Part shown: piece after piece, positions 1 to 9,780 of the stretch | How positions within the stretch are numbered: position 1 is the stretch's first letter | Layout: every line of letters starts with the position of its first letter | Assembly: GCA_902826775.1 (NCBI GenBank) | Contig: CADEHE010000008.1 | Span: 1-64,000 of the forward strand | From: an uncultured Pseudomonadota bacterium | GTDB taxonomy: Bacteria; Pseudomonadota; Gammaproteobacteria; Burkholderiales; JALYOK01 | Length of the DNA stretch: 64,000 nucleotides | Direction: 5' to 3' | The notes under the pieces: model-generated | Seen by the model: only the letters and a program-made list of their open reading frames with translations | Told to the model about the DNA's origin: nothing | The model's database searches: none | Position numbers and translations under genes: made by a program

Positions 1-358
1 AGACACAACGAACATTACGCTCGGTTGGGGAGCCGGCTAGATGAGTCTCAGGCACATATATTGTTTCTTGGACGGGTATGAGCATTGATCATGAGCGCCT
101 AACGAATATATACATACAGCAGGTCTCCAGTGAAAATACGGTTATATTTAGTTGATCGTCATACCCTACGCGGAGTATCCTTCTATAGGACACTAAAACG
201 AATAACCCACGCTTTTTCAGTTCAGCCATCGAACGAATTTAAGACCGAATATTAACCGGAATATCGTGCCTAGGAACTAAAGGTTCCAGGCTCGCATTTT
301 TGGCCGCCCCACATCCGACATTCCCCTGTGTCGCCTAAGGGTCCTCACCCGCCAATCA
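1..358. other. AT-rich gene-free stretch at window edge
   Basis: No convincing coding region is seen on either strand. Counting bases over the first 300 positions gives about 45% GC, clearly below the coding sequence that starts at 359. It lies downstream of the recG stop codon. No tRNA, attachment site or insertion-sequence end was recognised. It may be non-coding spacer or the edge of a foreign insertion that continues outside the window. Confidence 0.5.
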
Positions 359-2545
359 TCAAGCCTTCAACAGTTGCTCTCTCGCGTTCAGCCATCGCTC
401 GATATGCCGCTCCGCCACTTCGGGGCGCTGCTCAATCAACTGATCGGCAAGCTTGCGCGCGGCTTCGAGCAAATCGACGTCACGCTCTAAGTCGGCGAAG
501 CGCAGCAGCGGCACACCGCTTTGCCGGTTGCCGAGGAACTCGCCGGGGCCGCGCATGTGTAGATCTTGCCGGGCGATCTCGAAGCCGTCAGAGTTCTCAA
601 AAATAATGCGCAGCCGTTCCCGCGCCGTTTCAGATAGCGGGCTCTGGTACAGCAAGATGCATACACTCTGCGCCGCGCCGCGGCCGACGCGTCCGCGCAG
701 TTGGTGCAGTTGGGCGAGTCCCATGCGCTCGGCGTTCTCGATGACCATGAGGCTCGCGTTGGGTACGTCGACGCCGACTTCGATGACTGTCGTCGCAACC
801 AGCAACTGGATCGCGCCGCTCTGAAAACCTTGCATAACGTGCGCTTTTTCGGCGGCGGGCATTCGTCCGTGCACGAGCCCGACGCGCAAGTAGGGAAAAG
901 TTTTTTGAATCGTCGCGAAAGTATCCAGCGCCGTTTGCAGTTGCAGATCCGCCGCCTTTGCCGCGCGTGACGGTGATTCGGATTCTTCAATGAGCGGGCA
1001 CACCCAATAGGCTTGCGCGCCGACACCCACGGCGGTGTTGGCCGCGGGCGCCTGCCTTCCGGCGGGTTGAATCGCGAATTCATCCGCCGCTCCGCACGCT
1101 CGGCGCACGCGCTCGATCACTTCGGCGCGCCTCGCATCCGATACCAGCTTGGTGAGGATCGGTGTGCGCCCCGGCGGTAACTCGTCGATGACGGAGACAT
1201 CCAAGTCCGCGAAATAGCTCATCGACAGTGTGCGCGGAATCGGCGTCGCGCTCATCATGAGTTGATGCGGCTCAATGGTCTGCCCCTTGCGCTTGGCTGC
1301 GCCTTTGTCGTGCAGGGCCAAGCGCTGCGCGACGCCAAAGCGGTGTTGTTCGTCGATGACGGCGAGGCCGAGTTTTTTGAATTTGACTTCACCTTGAAAC
1401 AGCGCGTGGGTGCCGATGACAAGTTGCGCGCTGCCGCTAGCAACACGTTCGATGGCTTCGGTCTTCTCCTTGCGCCGCAACGCGCCGGTCAGCCAGGCGG
1501 TAGCGATGCCGAGCGGGGAGAGCAGGGCATCGATCTTGCGGAAGTGCTGCTCTGCGAGAATCTCGGTCGGCGCCATGAGCGCCGCTTGATAACCGGCGTC
1601 GATCGCTTGCGCGCAGGCCAGCGCTGCGACGATGGTCTTGCCGCTGCCGACATCGCCTTGCAGCAAGCGGCGCATCGGGTGCGGTTGCGCGAGATCGTGG
1701 CGAATCTCCGCCAGGCAGCGGTGCTGCGCGGCGGTGAGCTGAAACGGCAGCGAGCGCAGCAATTGCTGTGTGAGTTGGCGGCCGGCCGGCAAGCTCGGCG
1801 CGCGGCGCTGGGCGCGTGCGCGGCGGAATTTGCGCATGGAAAGTTGCTGCGCCAGCAATTCGTCGAACTTGAGCCGCCGCCACGCCGGATGCGTGCGTTG
1901 CTCGAGCGCTTGCAGCGGCGCGCCCGGCGGCGGCGCATGAAGAAAGCGCACGCACTCGGCGAAGGGCTTCAAGTGCAGATCCGCCAGAACTGTGGCGTCC
2001 AGGGTATCGCTAAGATCGAGTTTCTCGAGCGCGCGAGCGATGTTCTGGCGCAGCGCCGATTGCGCTAAACCCGCCGTCGTCGGATACACCGGCGTCAAGC
2101 GTTCCGGCAATGGCGTGCTATCGCCGCTACGAATGACTGAGTAGCGCGGGTGCACCATTTCATCGCCGAAGAAACCGCTGCGCAGCTCGCCGATCACGCG
2201 CACGCGCGTGCCGGGCTGCAGCTGTTTCTGCTGATTCGGATAGAAGTTGAAGAAGCGCAGGTACAGCACATGTTGGCCGTCGCCCACTTGCACCACGAGT
2301 TGCCGCCGGGGGCGGTATTGGATTTCGCTCGCTAGCACTGCGGCTTCGATCTGCGCGCTCTCCCCGGGCTTGAGCTCGCCAAGTTCAGTCAGCTTGGTTT
2401 CGTCCTCGTAGCGCAGCGGCAGATGCAGCACGAGATCGAATTCAGAGCGAATGCCGAGCTTGGCGAGTTTGTCTTGCAGCGATGCTTTCGGTTTTTCTTC
2501 GCTTTTACCCTTTTGGGTGGGGGCGCGCCGCTTAGTGCGAGTCAT
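359..2545 (-). CDS. recG: ATP-dependent DNA helicase RecG
   Basis: RecG remodels stalled replication forks and branch-migrates Holliday junctions. The 728-residue product starts with an OB-fold wedge domain (about residues 55-160), followed by a superfamily 2 helicase core with Walker A GDVGSGKT near residue 295, the DEQH box (VIDEQHRFG) near residue 398 and the late motif QLRGRVGRG. Usual length is about 680-695 residues. The excess is partly an insertion of roughly 25 residues just before the conserved AYWVCPLIEESE segment. It lies downstream of spoT on the same strand, as in the spoT-recG neighbourhood of many proteobacteria, but about 300 bp separates the two genes. The ATG start is followed by a basic N-terminus usual for the family. 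Identity is firm. Confidence 0.96.
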   Translation of the reverse strand: MTRTKRRAPTQKGKSEEKPKASLQDKLAKLGIRSEFDLVLHLPLRYEDETKLTELGELKPGESAQIEAAVLASEIQYRPRRQLVVQVGDGQHVLYLRFFNFYPNQQKQLQPGTRVRVIGELRSGFFGDEMVHPRYSVIRSGDSTPLPERLTPVYPTTAGLAQSALRQNIARALEKLDLSDTLDATVLADLHLKPFAECVRFLHAPPPGAPLQALEQRTHPAWRRLKFDELLAQQLSMRKFRRARAQRRAPSLPAGRQLTQQLLRSLPFQLTAAQHRCLAEIRHDLAQPHPMRRLLQGDVGSGKTIVAALACAQAIDAGYQAALMAPTEILAEQHFRKIDALLSPLGIATAWLTGALRRKEKTEAIERVASGSAQLVIGTHALFQGEVKFKKLGLAVIDEQHRFGVAQRLALHDKGAAKRKGQTIEPHQLMMSATPIPRTLSMSYFADLDVSVIDELPPGRTPILTKLVSDARRAEVIERVRRACGAADEFAIQPAGRQAPAANTAVGVGAQAYWVCPLIEESESPSRAAKAADLQLQTALDTFATIQKTFPYLRVGLVHGRMPAAEKAHVMQGFQSGAIQLLVATTVIEVGVDVPNASLMVIENAERMGLAQLHQLRGRVGRGAAQSVCILLYQSPLSETARERLRIIFENSDGFEIARQDLHMRGPGEFLGNRQSGVPLLRFADLERDVDLLEAARKLADQLIEQRPEVAERHIERWLNAREQLLKA

Positions 2546-2854
2546 GCTGGCATTGCGTCGAATGGTGAAACAACGCGCCGGGCCTGGGCGCTCTATGCGC
2601 TGAACCTACAAGCTTGGGCGCTTTCACGAGCGGAGTCGATGGAGTGGTGATGCGGACGCATTGTGCCAGATGCGGTGCGAGATACGCCTATGCGGCAGCG
2701 CGAAAATGAGCATACCGGCAATAGCATAGTCTTACGATTAAATACTATAGTCAGTCAAGCAGATATAGAGTCACAAGTATAGGTTTTCGGCTCGATCTCG
2801 CATCGGCCGCAGCGAGCGCCCGGCAAAGCCGCGCCACGTCCCAACCAAGTTCCG
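2546..2854. other. Intergenic region between spoT and recG
   Basis: No gene is supported here. Positions 2690-2790 are AT-rich and include, read on the minus strand, a TTGACT hexamer (plus positions 2753-2758) followed by TA-rich sequence. This could serve as a recG promoter, although no well-spaced -10 element stands out. Open frames in this stretch are continuations or shadows of spoT. Confidence 0.4.
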
Positions 2855-5053
2855 CTAGACCTTGAGCCGCGCGATGCGCACCACGTCGGGCAGCTCACGC
2901 AGATCGCGCATGACTTTGGCCAAGTGGGCGCGGTCGCGTACTTGCACGGTGAAGTTGATGGTGGTGTAGGGGCTGCCGTCTTTGTCGTCCATGCTGACGT
3001 GGTCGATATTCGAATCGGCATCGCCGATCGTCGCGGCAACTTTCGCCAGCACGCCGCGTCTGTTGTGCACCAGCAAGCGGATGGTGACGTCGAATAACTT
3101 GTCCGTTTCCGGATCCCATTCGACATCCACCCAGCGGTCGGGGTCGGAGCGGTACTGCCGGATGGCGCGGCAATCGTGGGTGTGAATCAGCAAGCCCTGA
3201 TCTTTGTTGATTAGTCCGATGATCGGGTCGCCAGGAATCGGCCGGCAACACTGCGCAAACTGAACCGCCATGCCCTCGCTGCCGCGAATGACGATGGCGC
3301 CTTTGAGTTTTTCGTCGCGCGGCGCTGTATCGGAGGCGGTGAGCAAATGGCGCGCGACGACGTAGCTCAGGCGCGTGCCGAGCCCGATATCGGCCAGCAC
3401 ATCGCGTTTGCTCTTGCCACCTCCGGCGCGCAGCATGCGTTCCCAGTCGGCGCGGCGGATGTCCTTGATATCGACTTTCAGCGCGCGCAATGCCTGATTG
3501 AGCAGGCGCTCGCCGAGCGCAACCGACTCGTCGAAGTGCATGGTGCGCAAGTAATGGCGAATGTGCGAGCGCGCTTTGCCGGTGGCGACAAAAGCGAGCC
3601 AACTGGGCTGCGGCGTCGCCTCTGGCGCGGTGATGATTTCCACGCGGTCGCCGTTGCGCAATTCGGTGCGCAGCGGCGCCGGCTCGGTGTTGATTCTGGC
3701 GGCGGTGCAGCGATTGCCGATGTCGGTGTGCACGGCATAAGCGAAGTCGATGACGGTCGCGCCTTTCGGCAGCGATTTAATGTCGCCGCGCGGGGTGAAG
3801 ACGTAAACGGCGTCTGGGAACAGATCAACCTTGATGTGTTCAAGAAATTCGGTCGAATCCGTGCTCGCCGTCTGGATTTCCAGCAGCGACTGCAGCCACT
3901 GGTGCGTCTTTTGTTGCACGTCGTTGAGCGATGCATCCGACGCCTTGTAGAGCCAATGCGACGCCACGCCGGCTTCCGCCACTTTGTGCATGTCGTGCGT
4001 GCGAATTTGCATCTCCAGCGGCGTGCCGAACGGCCCCATCAGCGTGCTCTGCAGCGTTTGGTAACCATTCGCCTTGGGAATGGCGATGTAGTCTTTGAAC
4101 TTGCCGGGGATCGGCTTATACAAAGTGTGCAGCGCGCCCAGCGCGATGTAACAAGATGCGACGTCGTCGACAATGATGCGGAAACCGTAGATATCCAGCA
4201 CCTCGGTGAACGATAAATGCTTTTCCAACATCTTGCGGTAGATGCTGTAGAGATGCTTCTCGCGCCCGGTTACCGTCGCTCTGACCTTGAATTGTTCCAA
4301 GCGCTGGCTGATGGTTTTTAGGATACGGTCGACGACTTCGCGCCGGTTGCCGCGCGCCGCCTTTACCGCTTTCGCCAACACCCGGTAGCGCGTGGGGTAC
4401 ATGTAGCGAAAGCCCAGCTCTTGCAGCTCGTGATAGATCTCGTTCAGCCCGAGGCGGTTGGCAATCGGCGCGTAGATCTCTAGCGTTTCGCGTGCGATGC
4501 GCTTCTGCTTCTCGCGCGCCATGGAACTCAAAGTGCGCATGTTGTGCAGGCGGTCGGCAAGCTTGATGAGGATCACGCGCACATCGCGCGCCATCGCCAG
4601 CAGCATCTTGCGGAAATTCTCCGCCTGCGCATGCGCTTGCGATTCGAACTCGATGCGATCGAGCTTGCTCACGCCATCGACTAGATCGCCAACGGACTTG
4701 CCGAAGATACGTGTGATTTCCTGCGCGGTCGTGGTGGTGTCCTCCACCGTATCGTGCAGCAGCGCCGCCATGATGGCTTGCGGGTCGAGGTGCAATTGCG
4801 CCAGCGTCTTCGCGACCGCGACGGGGTGGGTGATGTAGGGCTCGCCGCTCTTGCGGAACTGGCCTTCATGCGCCGCTTGCGCGACGCGGAAGGCGGACTC
4901 GATGTGCTGCAGATCCTCCGGCTTTAAATAGGCCGTAAGGCTCGTGTGCAGGTCTGCGAAATTACTGTCGGGCCGCGGCCCAGGCAGCTTCTCGGGCGTG
5001 CGTAACTGCGGGGGCGTGCGCGGGGTTTGGCGGACTGAGCCGGAAAGATCCAT
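2855..5053 (-). CDS. spoT: Bifunctional (p)ppGpp synthetase/hydrolase (SpoT/Rel)
   Basis: A stringent-response enzyme that makes and degrades (p)ppGpp. The 732-residue protein has the HD hydrolase domain with the intact HDTVEDT motif (H100-D101), the synthetase domain (GREKHLYSIYRKM, YGFRIIVDD), a TGS domain (VYVFTPRGDIKSLPKGAT) and a C-terminal ACT domain. The intact HD box argues for SpoT/Rel rather than a RelA with a dead hydrolase. In the synthetase motif usually written GYQSLH, the final His is Gln here (GYQTLQ, Q335), which may lower synthetase activity. It sits directly downstream of rpoZ with only 43 bases between them, the arrangement found in E. coli. Confidence 0.95.
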   Translation of the reverse strand: MDLSGSVRQTPRTPPQLRTPEKLPGPRPDSNFADLHTSLTAYLKPEDLQHIESAFRVAQAAHEGQFRKSGEPYITHPVAVAKTLAQLHLDPQAIMAALLHDTVEDTTTTAQEITRIFGKSVGDLVDGVSKLDRIEFESQAHAQAENFRKMLLAMARDVRVILIKLADRLHNMRTLSSMAREKQKRIARETLEIYAPIANRLGLNEIYHELQELGFRYMYPTRYRVLAKAVKAARGNRREVVDRILKTISQRLEQFKVRATVTGREKHLYSIYRKMLEKHLSFTEVLDIYGFRIIVDDVASCYIALGALHTLYKPIPGKFKDYIAIPKANGYQTLQSTLMGPFGTPLEMQIRTHDMHKVAEAGVASHWLYKASDASLNDVQQKTHQWLQSLLEIQTASTDSTEFLEHIKVDLFPDAVYVFTPRGDIKSLPKGATVIDFAYAVHTDIGNRCTAARINTEPAPLRTELRNGDRVEIITAPEATPQPSWLAFVATGKARSHIRHYLRTMHFDESVALGERLLNQALRALKVDIKDIRRADWERMLRAGGGKSKRDVLADIGLGTRLSYVVARHLLTASDTAPRDEKLKGAIVIRGSEGMAVQFAQCCRPIPGDPIIGLINKDQGLLIHTHDCRAIRQYRSDPDRWVDVEWDPETDKLFDVTIRLLVHNRRGVLAKVAATIGDADSNIDHVSMDDKDGSPYTTINFTVQVRDRAHLAKVMRDLRELPDVVRIARLKV

Positions 5054-5096
5054 GCTGCGCCACTCTCTCTACCGCGCCGCGGGTGCTGCGGGGCGG

Positions 5097-5321
5097 CTAC
5101 GTCGCCGCGGGCGGCGGCACAGGTTGTTTTTGCAGAATTTCCGCACCGACCAGGCCTTGAGCGACCTCGCGCAGCGCGATCACGGTGGGTTTGTCTTTGC
5201 GCGCGTCGATCATGGCGGCGGAACCGTTGGCGATTTGACGTGCGCGGAACGTTGCCGCGAGCGTCAGTTCAAAGCGATTCGGGATTTTGCGCAAGCAATC
5301 GTCAACAGTGATGCGGGCCAT
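5097..5321 (-). CDS. rpoZ: RNA polymerase omega subunit
   Basis: The small subunit that helps fold and stabilise the beta' subunit and contributes to ppGpp binding by RNA polymerase in proteobacteria. The 74-residue sequence begins [17 protein letters not shown], the hallmark omega N-terminus, and has the conserved [21 protein letters not shown] core. It is a little shorter than the 91 residues of E. coli. It lies between gmk (26 bases upstream) and spoT on the same strand, so it is very probably co-transcribed with both. Confidence 0.96.
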   Translation of the reverse strand: MARITVDDCLRKIPNRFELTLAATFRARQIANGSAAMIDARKDKPTVIALREVAQGLVGAEILQKQPVPPPAAT

Positions 5322-5347
5322 GTTGCAAATACCTCAGTTACGTTCGG

Positions 5348-5959
5348 TTAATGTTGCAGCTGCTGCATGAGTTCCCAATGGCGCTTGAGCTGCGGTTCGC
5401 GGCGCAAGCGTTCAGCGCGCACGATGCTGCTTAGATCGCGCACCGCCTCGGAAAACTCTTTGTTGATAATAACATAGTCAAATTCGCCGACGTGCTGGAT
5501 ATCTTCTTGTGCAGCCGAAAGGCGCCGCGCGATAACCTCGGGCGAGTCTTTGCCGCGCGTTTCCAGGCGCTGCTTCAGCACCGGCAGCGACGGCGGCAGG
5601 ATGAATATGCCGATGGCTTTGGGGAAAACGTGGCGCAATTGCCGCGCGCCTTGCCAATCGATCTCCAGCACCACGTCTTTGCCGCCCGCGAGGGTCTGCT
5701 CCATCCAGGTGCGCGATGTGCCGTAATGGTTGCCGTAAACCTGAGCGGACTCGAGGAAATCGCCTTGCTCGCGCATCGAGGCGAATTGTTCCTGCGACAC
5801 AAAGAAATAGTCTTTGCCGTGTTGCTCGCCCGGCCGCGGGGGGCGCGTCGTGTGCGAAACGGACAGCGCGATATTCTTTTCACCCGACAGCAGCGCTGCA
5901 ACCAAACTCGATTTGCCGGCGCCCGAGGGCGCGGACACGATGAAGACAGAGCCGGTCAT
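5348..5959 (-). CDS. gmk: Guanylate kinase
   Basis: Phosphorylates GMP to GDP with ATP in purine nucleotide metabolism. The 203-residue protein shows the P-loop SAPSGAGKSSL at residues 9-19, the GMP-binding segment SVSHTTRPPRPGEQHGKDYFFV, and the DWQGARQLR motif; length is standard for bacterial Gmk. The ATG at 5959 gives the usual short lead into the P-loop. It belongs to the yicC-gmk-rpoZ-spoT cluster, linking GMP supply with ppGpp metabolism. Confidence 0.97.
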   Translation of the reverse strand: MTGSVFIVSAPSGAGKSSLVAALLSGEKNIALSVSHTTRPPRPGEQHGKDYFFVSQEQFASMREQGDFLESAQVYGNHYGTSRTWMEQTLAGGKDVVLEIDWQGARQLRHVFPKAIGIFILPPSLPVLKQRLETRGKDSPEVIARRLSAAQEDIQHVGEFDYVIINKEFSEAVRDLSSIVRAERLRREPQLKRHWELMQQLQH

Positions 5960-6072
5960 GTTGCTGCAGTGGCGAATGCGCGGATGCGATGCTGCACGAA
6001 TACGGAAAACGAAGTAATGCCCTTGCCGCTGCCCTTCACTGCTCTTACTCCTTCACGCATTCGCTACGACTG

Positions 6073-6939
6073 TTACTCAATATTTTGCACTTGCTCGCGC
6101 ATTTGCTCAATGAGAATCTTGAGTTCGACAGAAGTGCGCGAGACGTCGAAGGCGGCCGATTTCGCGCCGATCGTGTTCGATTCTCTATTTAACTCTTGCA
6201 TCAAGAAATCGAGCCGCTTGCCCACCACGCCGCCTTGATCGAGCACGCGTTTTACCTCGGTCAAATGCGCAGTCAAGCGCGAAAGCTCTTCGTCGACGTC
6301 GATCTTGCTGGCGAACATGACTACTTCCTGGCGCATTCGATCGTCATCCGGGCTTGCCAGCGACTCCGCCAAGCGTGTGCTCAATTTCTCCTGAAAAGCG
6401 GCAACCAGCTCAGGTATCTTGGGCGTGATCTGCCGCACCAGTTCTTCCATGCTCGCGACGCGCTCCAGCAGGACCGCGCGCAGCTTTTCGCCCTCGCGCC
6501 GGCGCGAGGCGCTGAATTCCTGCAAAGCTTGTTGGACCAAAGCGAGCGTATCGGCGGTCATTTGCTCCAACGGTTGCGGGTCTTCGGCGAAAATACCGGG
6601 CCAGCGCAGCATGTCAGCAGTGGACAATGGCGCTGCGTGCGGGGCATCGCGCCGCACTTGTTGTTCAAGCTGCAGCAATTGCCGGAACAGCGCGCTGTTT
6701 AAGTTTGGCAAACGCTCACCGGGCTTGAGCGGCGTGAAGCTGACGCGGCAATCCAGCTTGCCACGGCCCACCCGCGCGGCGATGGCCTCGCGCACCGGGG
6801 CCTCCAGCGCGCGCAATTCTTCCGGCGCCTTGATCGCCAATTCCAAGTAGCGGTGGTTGACTGCGCGCAACTCGACACCCAGCGTGCCATAGCCTGCCTC
6901 GCGGCTGACGTTGGCGTACCCGGTCATGCTGTTGATCAT
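6073..6939 (-). CDS. yicC: YicC family endoribonuclease-like protein
   Basis: A YicC/YloC family protein; E. coli YicC is reported to be an endoribonuclease acting on small RNAs. The sequence has the characteristic start MINSMTGYA, the segment ELRAVNHRYLELAIKAP and the C-terminal FLMQELNRESNTIGAKS motif (DUF1732). I chose the ATG at 6939 rather than the in-frame ATG at 6972 because family members begin at the MxxSMTGY motif and a GTGAG stretch precedes it. The gene lies just upstream of gmk on the same strand, as in many beta- and gammaproteobacteria. Confidence 0.92.
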   Translation of the reverse strand: MINSMTGYANVSREAGYGTLGVELRAVNHRYLELAIKAPEELRALEAPVREAIAARVGRGKLDCRVSFTPLKPGERLPNLNSALFRQLLQLEQQVRRDAPHAAPLSTADMLRWPGIFAEDPQPLEQMTADTLALVQQALQEFSASRRREGEKLRAVLLERVASMEELVRQITPKIPELVAAFQEKLSTRLAESLASPDDDRMRQEVVMFASKIDVDEELSRLTAHLTEVKRVLDQGGVVGKRLDFLMQELNRESNTIGAKSAAFDVSRTSVELKILIEQMREQVQNIE

Positions 6940-7177
6940 CGCGTGCAACTCACTTTCATGGGCAGTCTGCAACGTTGCCAGAATTGGAATTTCCTTTACA
7001 TTCTGGATGTTAGCGGACAGAATTGACTATTTTCTCACATTCCTAGTGTGATGGGCGCAGCCACCTCTAAAGCGCGCAGTCGGGCGCGGCAACGAGAACA
7101 ACTTACGCGACTAATCTCGCAATACGCAGCGGCGCGCAGAGCTTGCGCGGCTCACGCCTTCGAGTAGGCTTCAGCTA

Positions 7178-8116
7178 ATGTCAGCGCCCACGAATACCCC
7201 CTTGCCCGAAGGCTATTCGCTGCAGAACTATCGCATCGAGCGTCTGCTTAGCCGCGGCGGTTTCAGTTTCGTATATTTGGGCCGCGACGAGAACGAAGAC
7301 GCGGTCGCCATAAAAGAGTACATGCCGAACGCGCTGGTTGTGCGGCGCGAAGGCGTGGCGGTGAAACTGGAGGGCGACGAGCAGCAGATTTCCACTTTCC
7401 GGCAGGGTTTGCGTTGCTTCTTCGAGGAGGGCCGCGCGCTGGCGAGAATCGATCATCCCAATGTGGTGCGCGTGGACAACTTCTTTCGCGCCAACGAAAC
7501 GGTCTACATGGTGATGAAGTACATGCGCGGGCGCACGCTGCAGTTTCATATTCAGAATCACCAGCAGCGCTTCAACGACGGGTTTCTGCGGCGTATCTTT
7601 TTGAACCTGCTGAATGGCCTGCGCGAAGTGCATGCGCACAAGATCGTGCATTTGGATATCAAGCCGGCCAACGTTTACATCAACATGGACGGCACGCCGG
7701 TTTTGTTGGATTTCGGCGCGGCGCGCCAGATCCTTGCCAGCGAAGGGCAGAACTTGCGCCCGTTGTACACTGCGGGTTTCGCCGCCCCGGAGCAATATCA
7801 CGGCATGCAAAACGTTGGGCCATGGACGGATATCTACAGCGTGGGCGCGACCATGTACGCTTGCATCACCGGCAAGCCGCCGCAACCGGCTGACGAACGC
7901 GAGCGCGAAGACAAGCTGCAACCGTTGCAGAAGGCTTGGATCAGCCGCTTCAGCCGTGATTTGCTGTCGATCATCGATTGGTGCTTGGCGCTGCGCAGCG
8001 ATGATCGCCCGCCGTCGGTGTTCGCGCTGCAGAAAGCGTTAAGTCAGGTGCAAGAAGACGCGCCGGTGCAAAATGTAATACGCAGCATTACCTCACGTTT
8101 CGAGCAGTCCAAGTAG
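7178..8116 (+). CDS. Serine/threonine protein kinase (Hanks type)
   Basis: A cytoplasmic eukaryotic-like kinase of 312 residues. The glycine-rich loop (LLSRGGFSFVYLGRD, about residues 23-37), the VAIKEYMP lysine, the catalytic loop HLDIKPANVYIN and the DFGAAR metal-binding motif are all present, so it should be active. It has no transmembrane helix and no PASTA repeats, so it is probably not a receptor kinase. The next gene, 9 bases downstream, is a PP2C phosphatase, giving a matched kinase/phosphatase pair. The substrate is unknown. It diverges from yicC across a 238-bp region that should contain both promoters. Confidence 0.92.
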   Translation: MSAPTNTPLPEGYSLQNYRIERLLSRGGFSFVYLGRDENEDAVAIKEYMPNALVVRREGVAVKLEGDEQQISTFRQGLRCFFEEGRALARIDHPNVVRVDNFFRANETVYMVMKYMRGRTLQFHIQNHQQRFNDGFLRRIFLNLLNGLREVHAHKIVHLDIKPANVYINMDGTPVLLDFGAARQILASEGQNLRPLYTAGFAAPEQYHGMQNVGPWTDIYSVGATMYACITGKPPQPADEREREDKLQPLQKAWISRFSRDLLSIIDWCLALRSDDRPPSVFALQKALSQVQEDAPVQNVIRSITSRFEQSK

Positions 8117-8125
8117 CCGCGACGC

Positions 8126-9037
8126 ATGCGTTTTCTGATCTTTCAAGATACCCAGCGCGGCGCGCGTGCCAACAACGAAGACCGCGTCGGCTATTTCTAC
8201 ACGCGCGATGCGCTGCTGATGGTGGTCGCCGACGGCATGGGGGGGCACAATCAAGGCGAAGTCGCCGCGGAGATCGCGATCGAAGTGCTATCCAAGCGCT
8301 TTCAAAACGAAGCCAAGCCGACGCTGCAGCATCCGCGTCAATTTCTGCGCGATGCTTTCTTCAACGCGCACGATGCGATCATGGAATACGGCACTGGCAG
8401 AAAGCTGCCGGAGTCACCGCGCACCACCTGCGTTGCTTGCGTGGTGCAGGACGGCAAAGCCTATTGGGCGCACGCGGGTGATTCGCGCCTGCTGTATTTT
8501 CGCGCCGGCAAACTGGCGCAGCGCACCAAAGATCATTCCTATGTCGGCAAGCTGCTGGCGATGGGTGCGTTGCGCGAAGACCAAATTGCCGGGCACCCGG
8601 CGCGCAACCGGATTTTTAGTTGCCTCGGCGGCAATGTGCTGCCGCAGATCGAACTCTCCGAGGAAGTCGTGCTTACGCGTGGCGACACCATCTTGCTTGC
8701 CACCGATGGGTTTTGGGAGCCGATCACCACCGGCCGCATCGAAATCGCCCTGGCGCAGAGCAGCATCGTCGACTGCCTGCCGAGTTTGGTCACGGCGGCG
8801 ATCGCACAATCGGGCGAGCGCGCCGATAACACTTCAGTCGTCGCCATGACCTGGGATCCCCCAGGCAACAATGACCCGCAGATGATTTCCACCATCGACA
8901 TGGATGCCAAAGGTTTTAGCAGCGCGGTGCTGTCAAATCTGCCTGAAACCATCGGCCAAGCTTCGCAGATATCCGACGCGGAAATCGACAAGGCAATCGC
9001 AGAGATTCAAACCGCCATCAAGAGGAAGCCGGTTTGA
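8126..9037 (+). CDS. PP2C-family protein serine/threonine phosphatase
   Basis: A Mn/Mg-dependent PPM-type phosphatase of 303 residues. Metal-binding motifs are visible: NNEDRVG near the N-terminus, [12 protein letters not shown], the AHAGDSRL strand and ATDGFWE. The C-terminal 45 residues after the catalytic core have no recognised domain. It probably dephosphorylates targets of the kinase encoded just upstream. Its stop codon overlaps the TTG start of rph, so the signalling pair is in one transcription unit with housekeeping genes. Confidence 0.92.
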   Translation: MRFLIFQDTQRGARANNEDRVGYFYTRDALLMVVADGMGGHNQGEVAAEIAIEVLSKRFQNEAKPTLQHPRQFLRDAFFNAHDAIMEYGTGRKLPESPRTTCVACVVQDGKAYWAHAGDSRLLYFRAGKLAQRTKDHSYVGKLLAMGALREDQIAGHPARNRIFSCLGGNVLPQIELSEEVVLTRGDTILLATDGFWEPITTGRIEIALAQSSIVDCLPSLVTAAIAQSGERADNTSVVAMTWDPPGNNDPQMISTIDMDAKGFSSAVLSNLPETIGQASQISDAEIDKAIAEIQTAIKRKPV

Positions 9038-9780
9038 GCGCCGCTGCAAGGAGCGCCAATGCCGCGCGGCGCCCTTCTGGGCGGGGGTCCGAGGAGCTTC
9101 GCGCGCTGAAGATCGAGCGCGCGTTTACGCGCTATGCCGAGGGTTCCGTGCTCATTACCATGGGCGAGACCAAAGTCATATGCACCGCCAGCGTCGAAGA
9201 GAAAGTGCCGCCCTTCTTAAAAGGGCAGGGCAAAGGCTGGCTCACTGCCGAGTACGGTATGTTGCCGCGCTCGACTCACACGCGCACGCAGCGCGAAGCC
9301 TCCAGCGGCAAACAATCGGGCCGCACGCAAGAAATCCAGCGCTTGATCGGACGCGCGCTGCGCGCCGTCGTCGATCTTTCCAAACTCGGCGAGCGCACGA
9401 TTCAGATCGACTGCGACGTCGTCCAAGCCGACGGTGGCACACGTTGCGCCAGTATTACCGGCGCTTTCGTCGCCGCCCACGATTGCATCACCAAACTGCG
9501 CGAGCGCGGCTTGCTTACCACCAATCCGGTGCGCGATTTCATCGCGGCAGTTTCGGTCGGCATCTATCAAGGCGAGCCCGTGCTCGACCTCGATTACGCG
9601 GAAGATTCTGCCTGTGATACCGATATGAACGTGGTAATGACCGGCGCCGGCGGATTGATCGAAGTGCAGGGCACTGCCGAAGGCGCGCCGTTCTCGCGCG
9701 CGGAACTCGATGCGTTGCTAATGCTCGCCGAGCGCGGCATTAGCGAGTTGGTGCAAGCGCAGCGCCGGGCGCTTGTGTAA
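9034..9780 (+). CDS. rph: Ribonuclease PH
   Basis: A 3'-5' phosphorolytic exoribonuclease that trims tRNA 3' ends. The sequence carries the family signature [30 protein letters not shown], the [12 protein letters not shown] phosphate-binding segment and [19 protein letters not shown]. Length (248) is typical. The start is a TTG whose last two bases are the first two of the upstream stop (TTGA overlap), preceded by an AGAGGAAG ribosome-binding site. Some 10-12 residues precede the conserved RPSGR, slightly longer than most homologues. Confidence 0.96.
   Translation: MSAAARSANAARRPSGRGSEELRALKIERAFTRYAEGSVLITMGETKVICTASVEEKVPPFLKGQGKGWLTAEYGMLPRSTHTRTQREASSGKQSGRTQEIQRLIGRALRAVVDLSKLGERTIQIDCDVVQADGGTRCASITGAFVAAHDCITKLRERGLLTTNPVRDFIAAVSVGIYQGEPVLDLDYAEDSACDTDMNVVMTGAGGLIEVQGTAEGAPFSRAELDALLMLAERGISELVQAQRRALV

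Noticed and set aside
3347-4216. 289-codon plus-strand frame opposite spoT
   Set aside because: The opposite strand encodes conserved SpoT domains; the translation is rich in Arg, Gln and Ala with no family resemblance.
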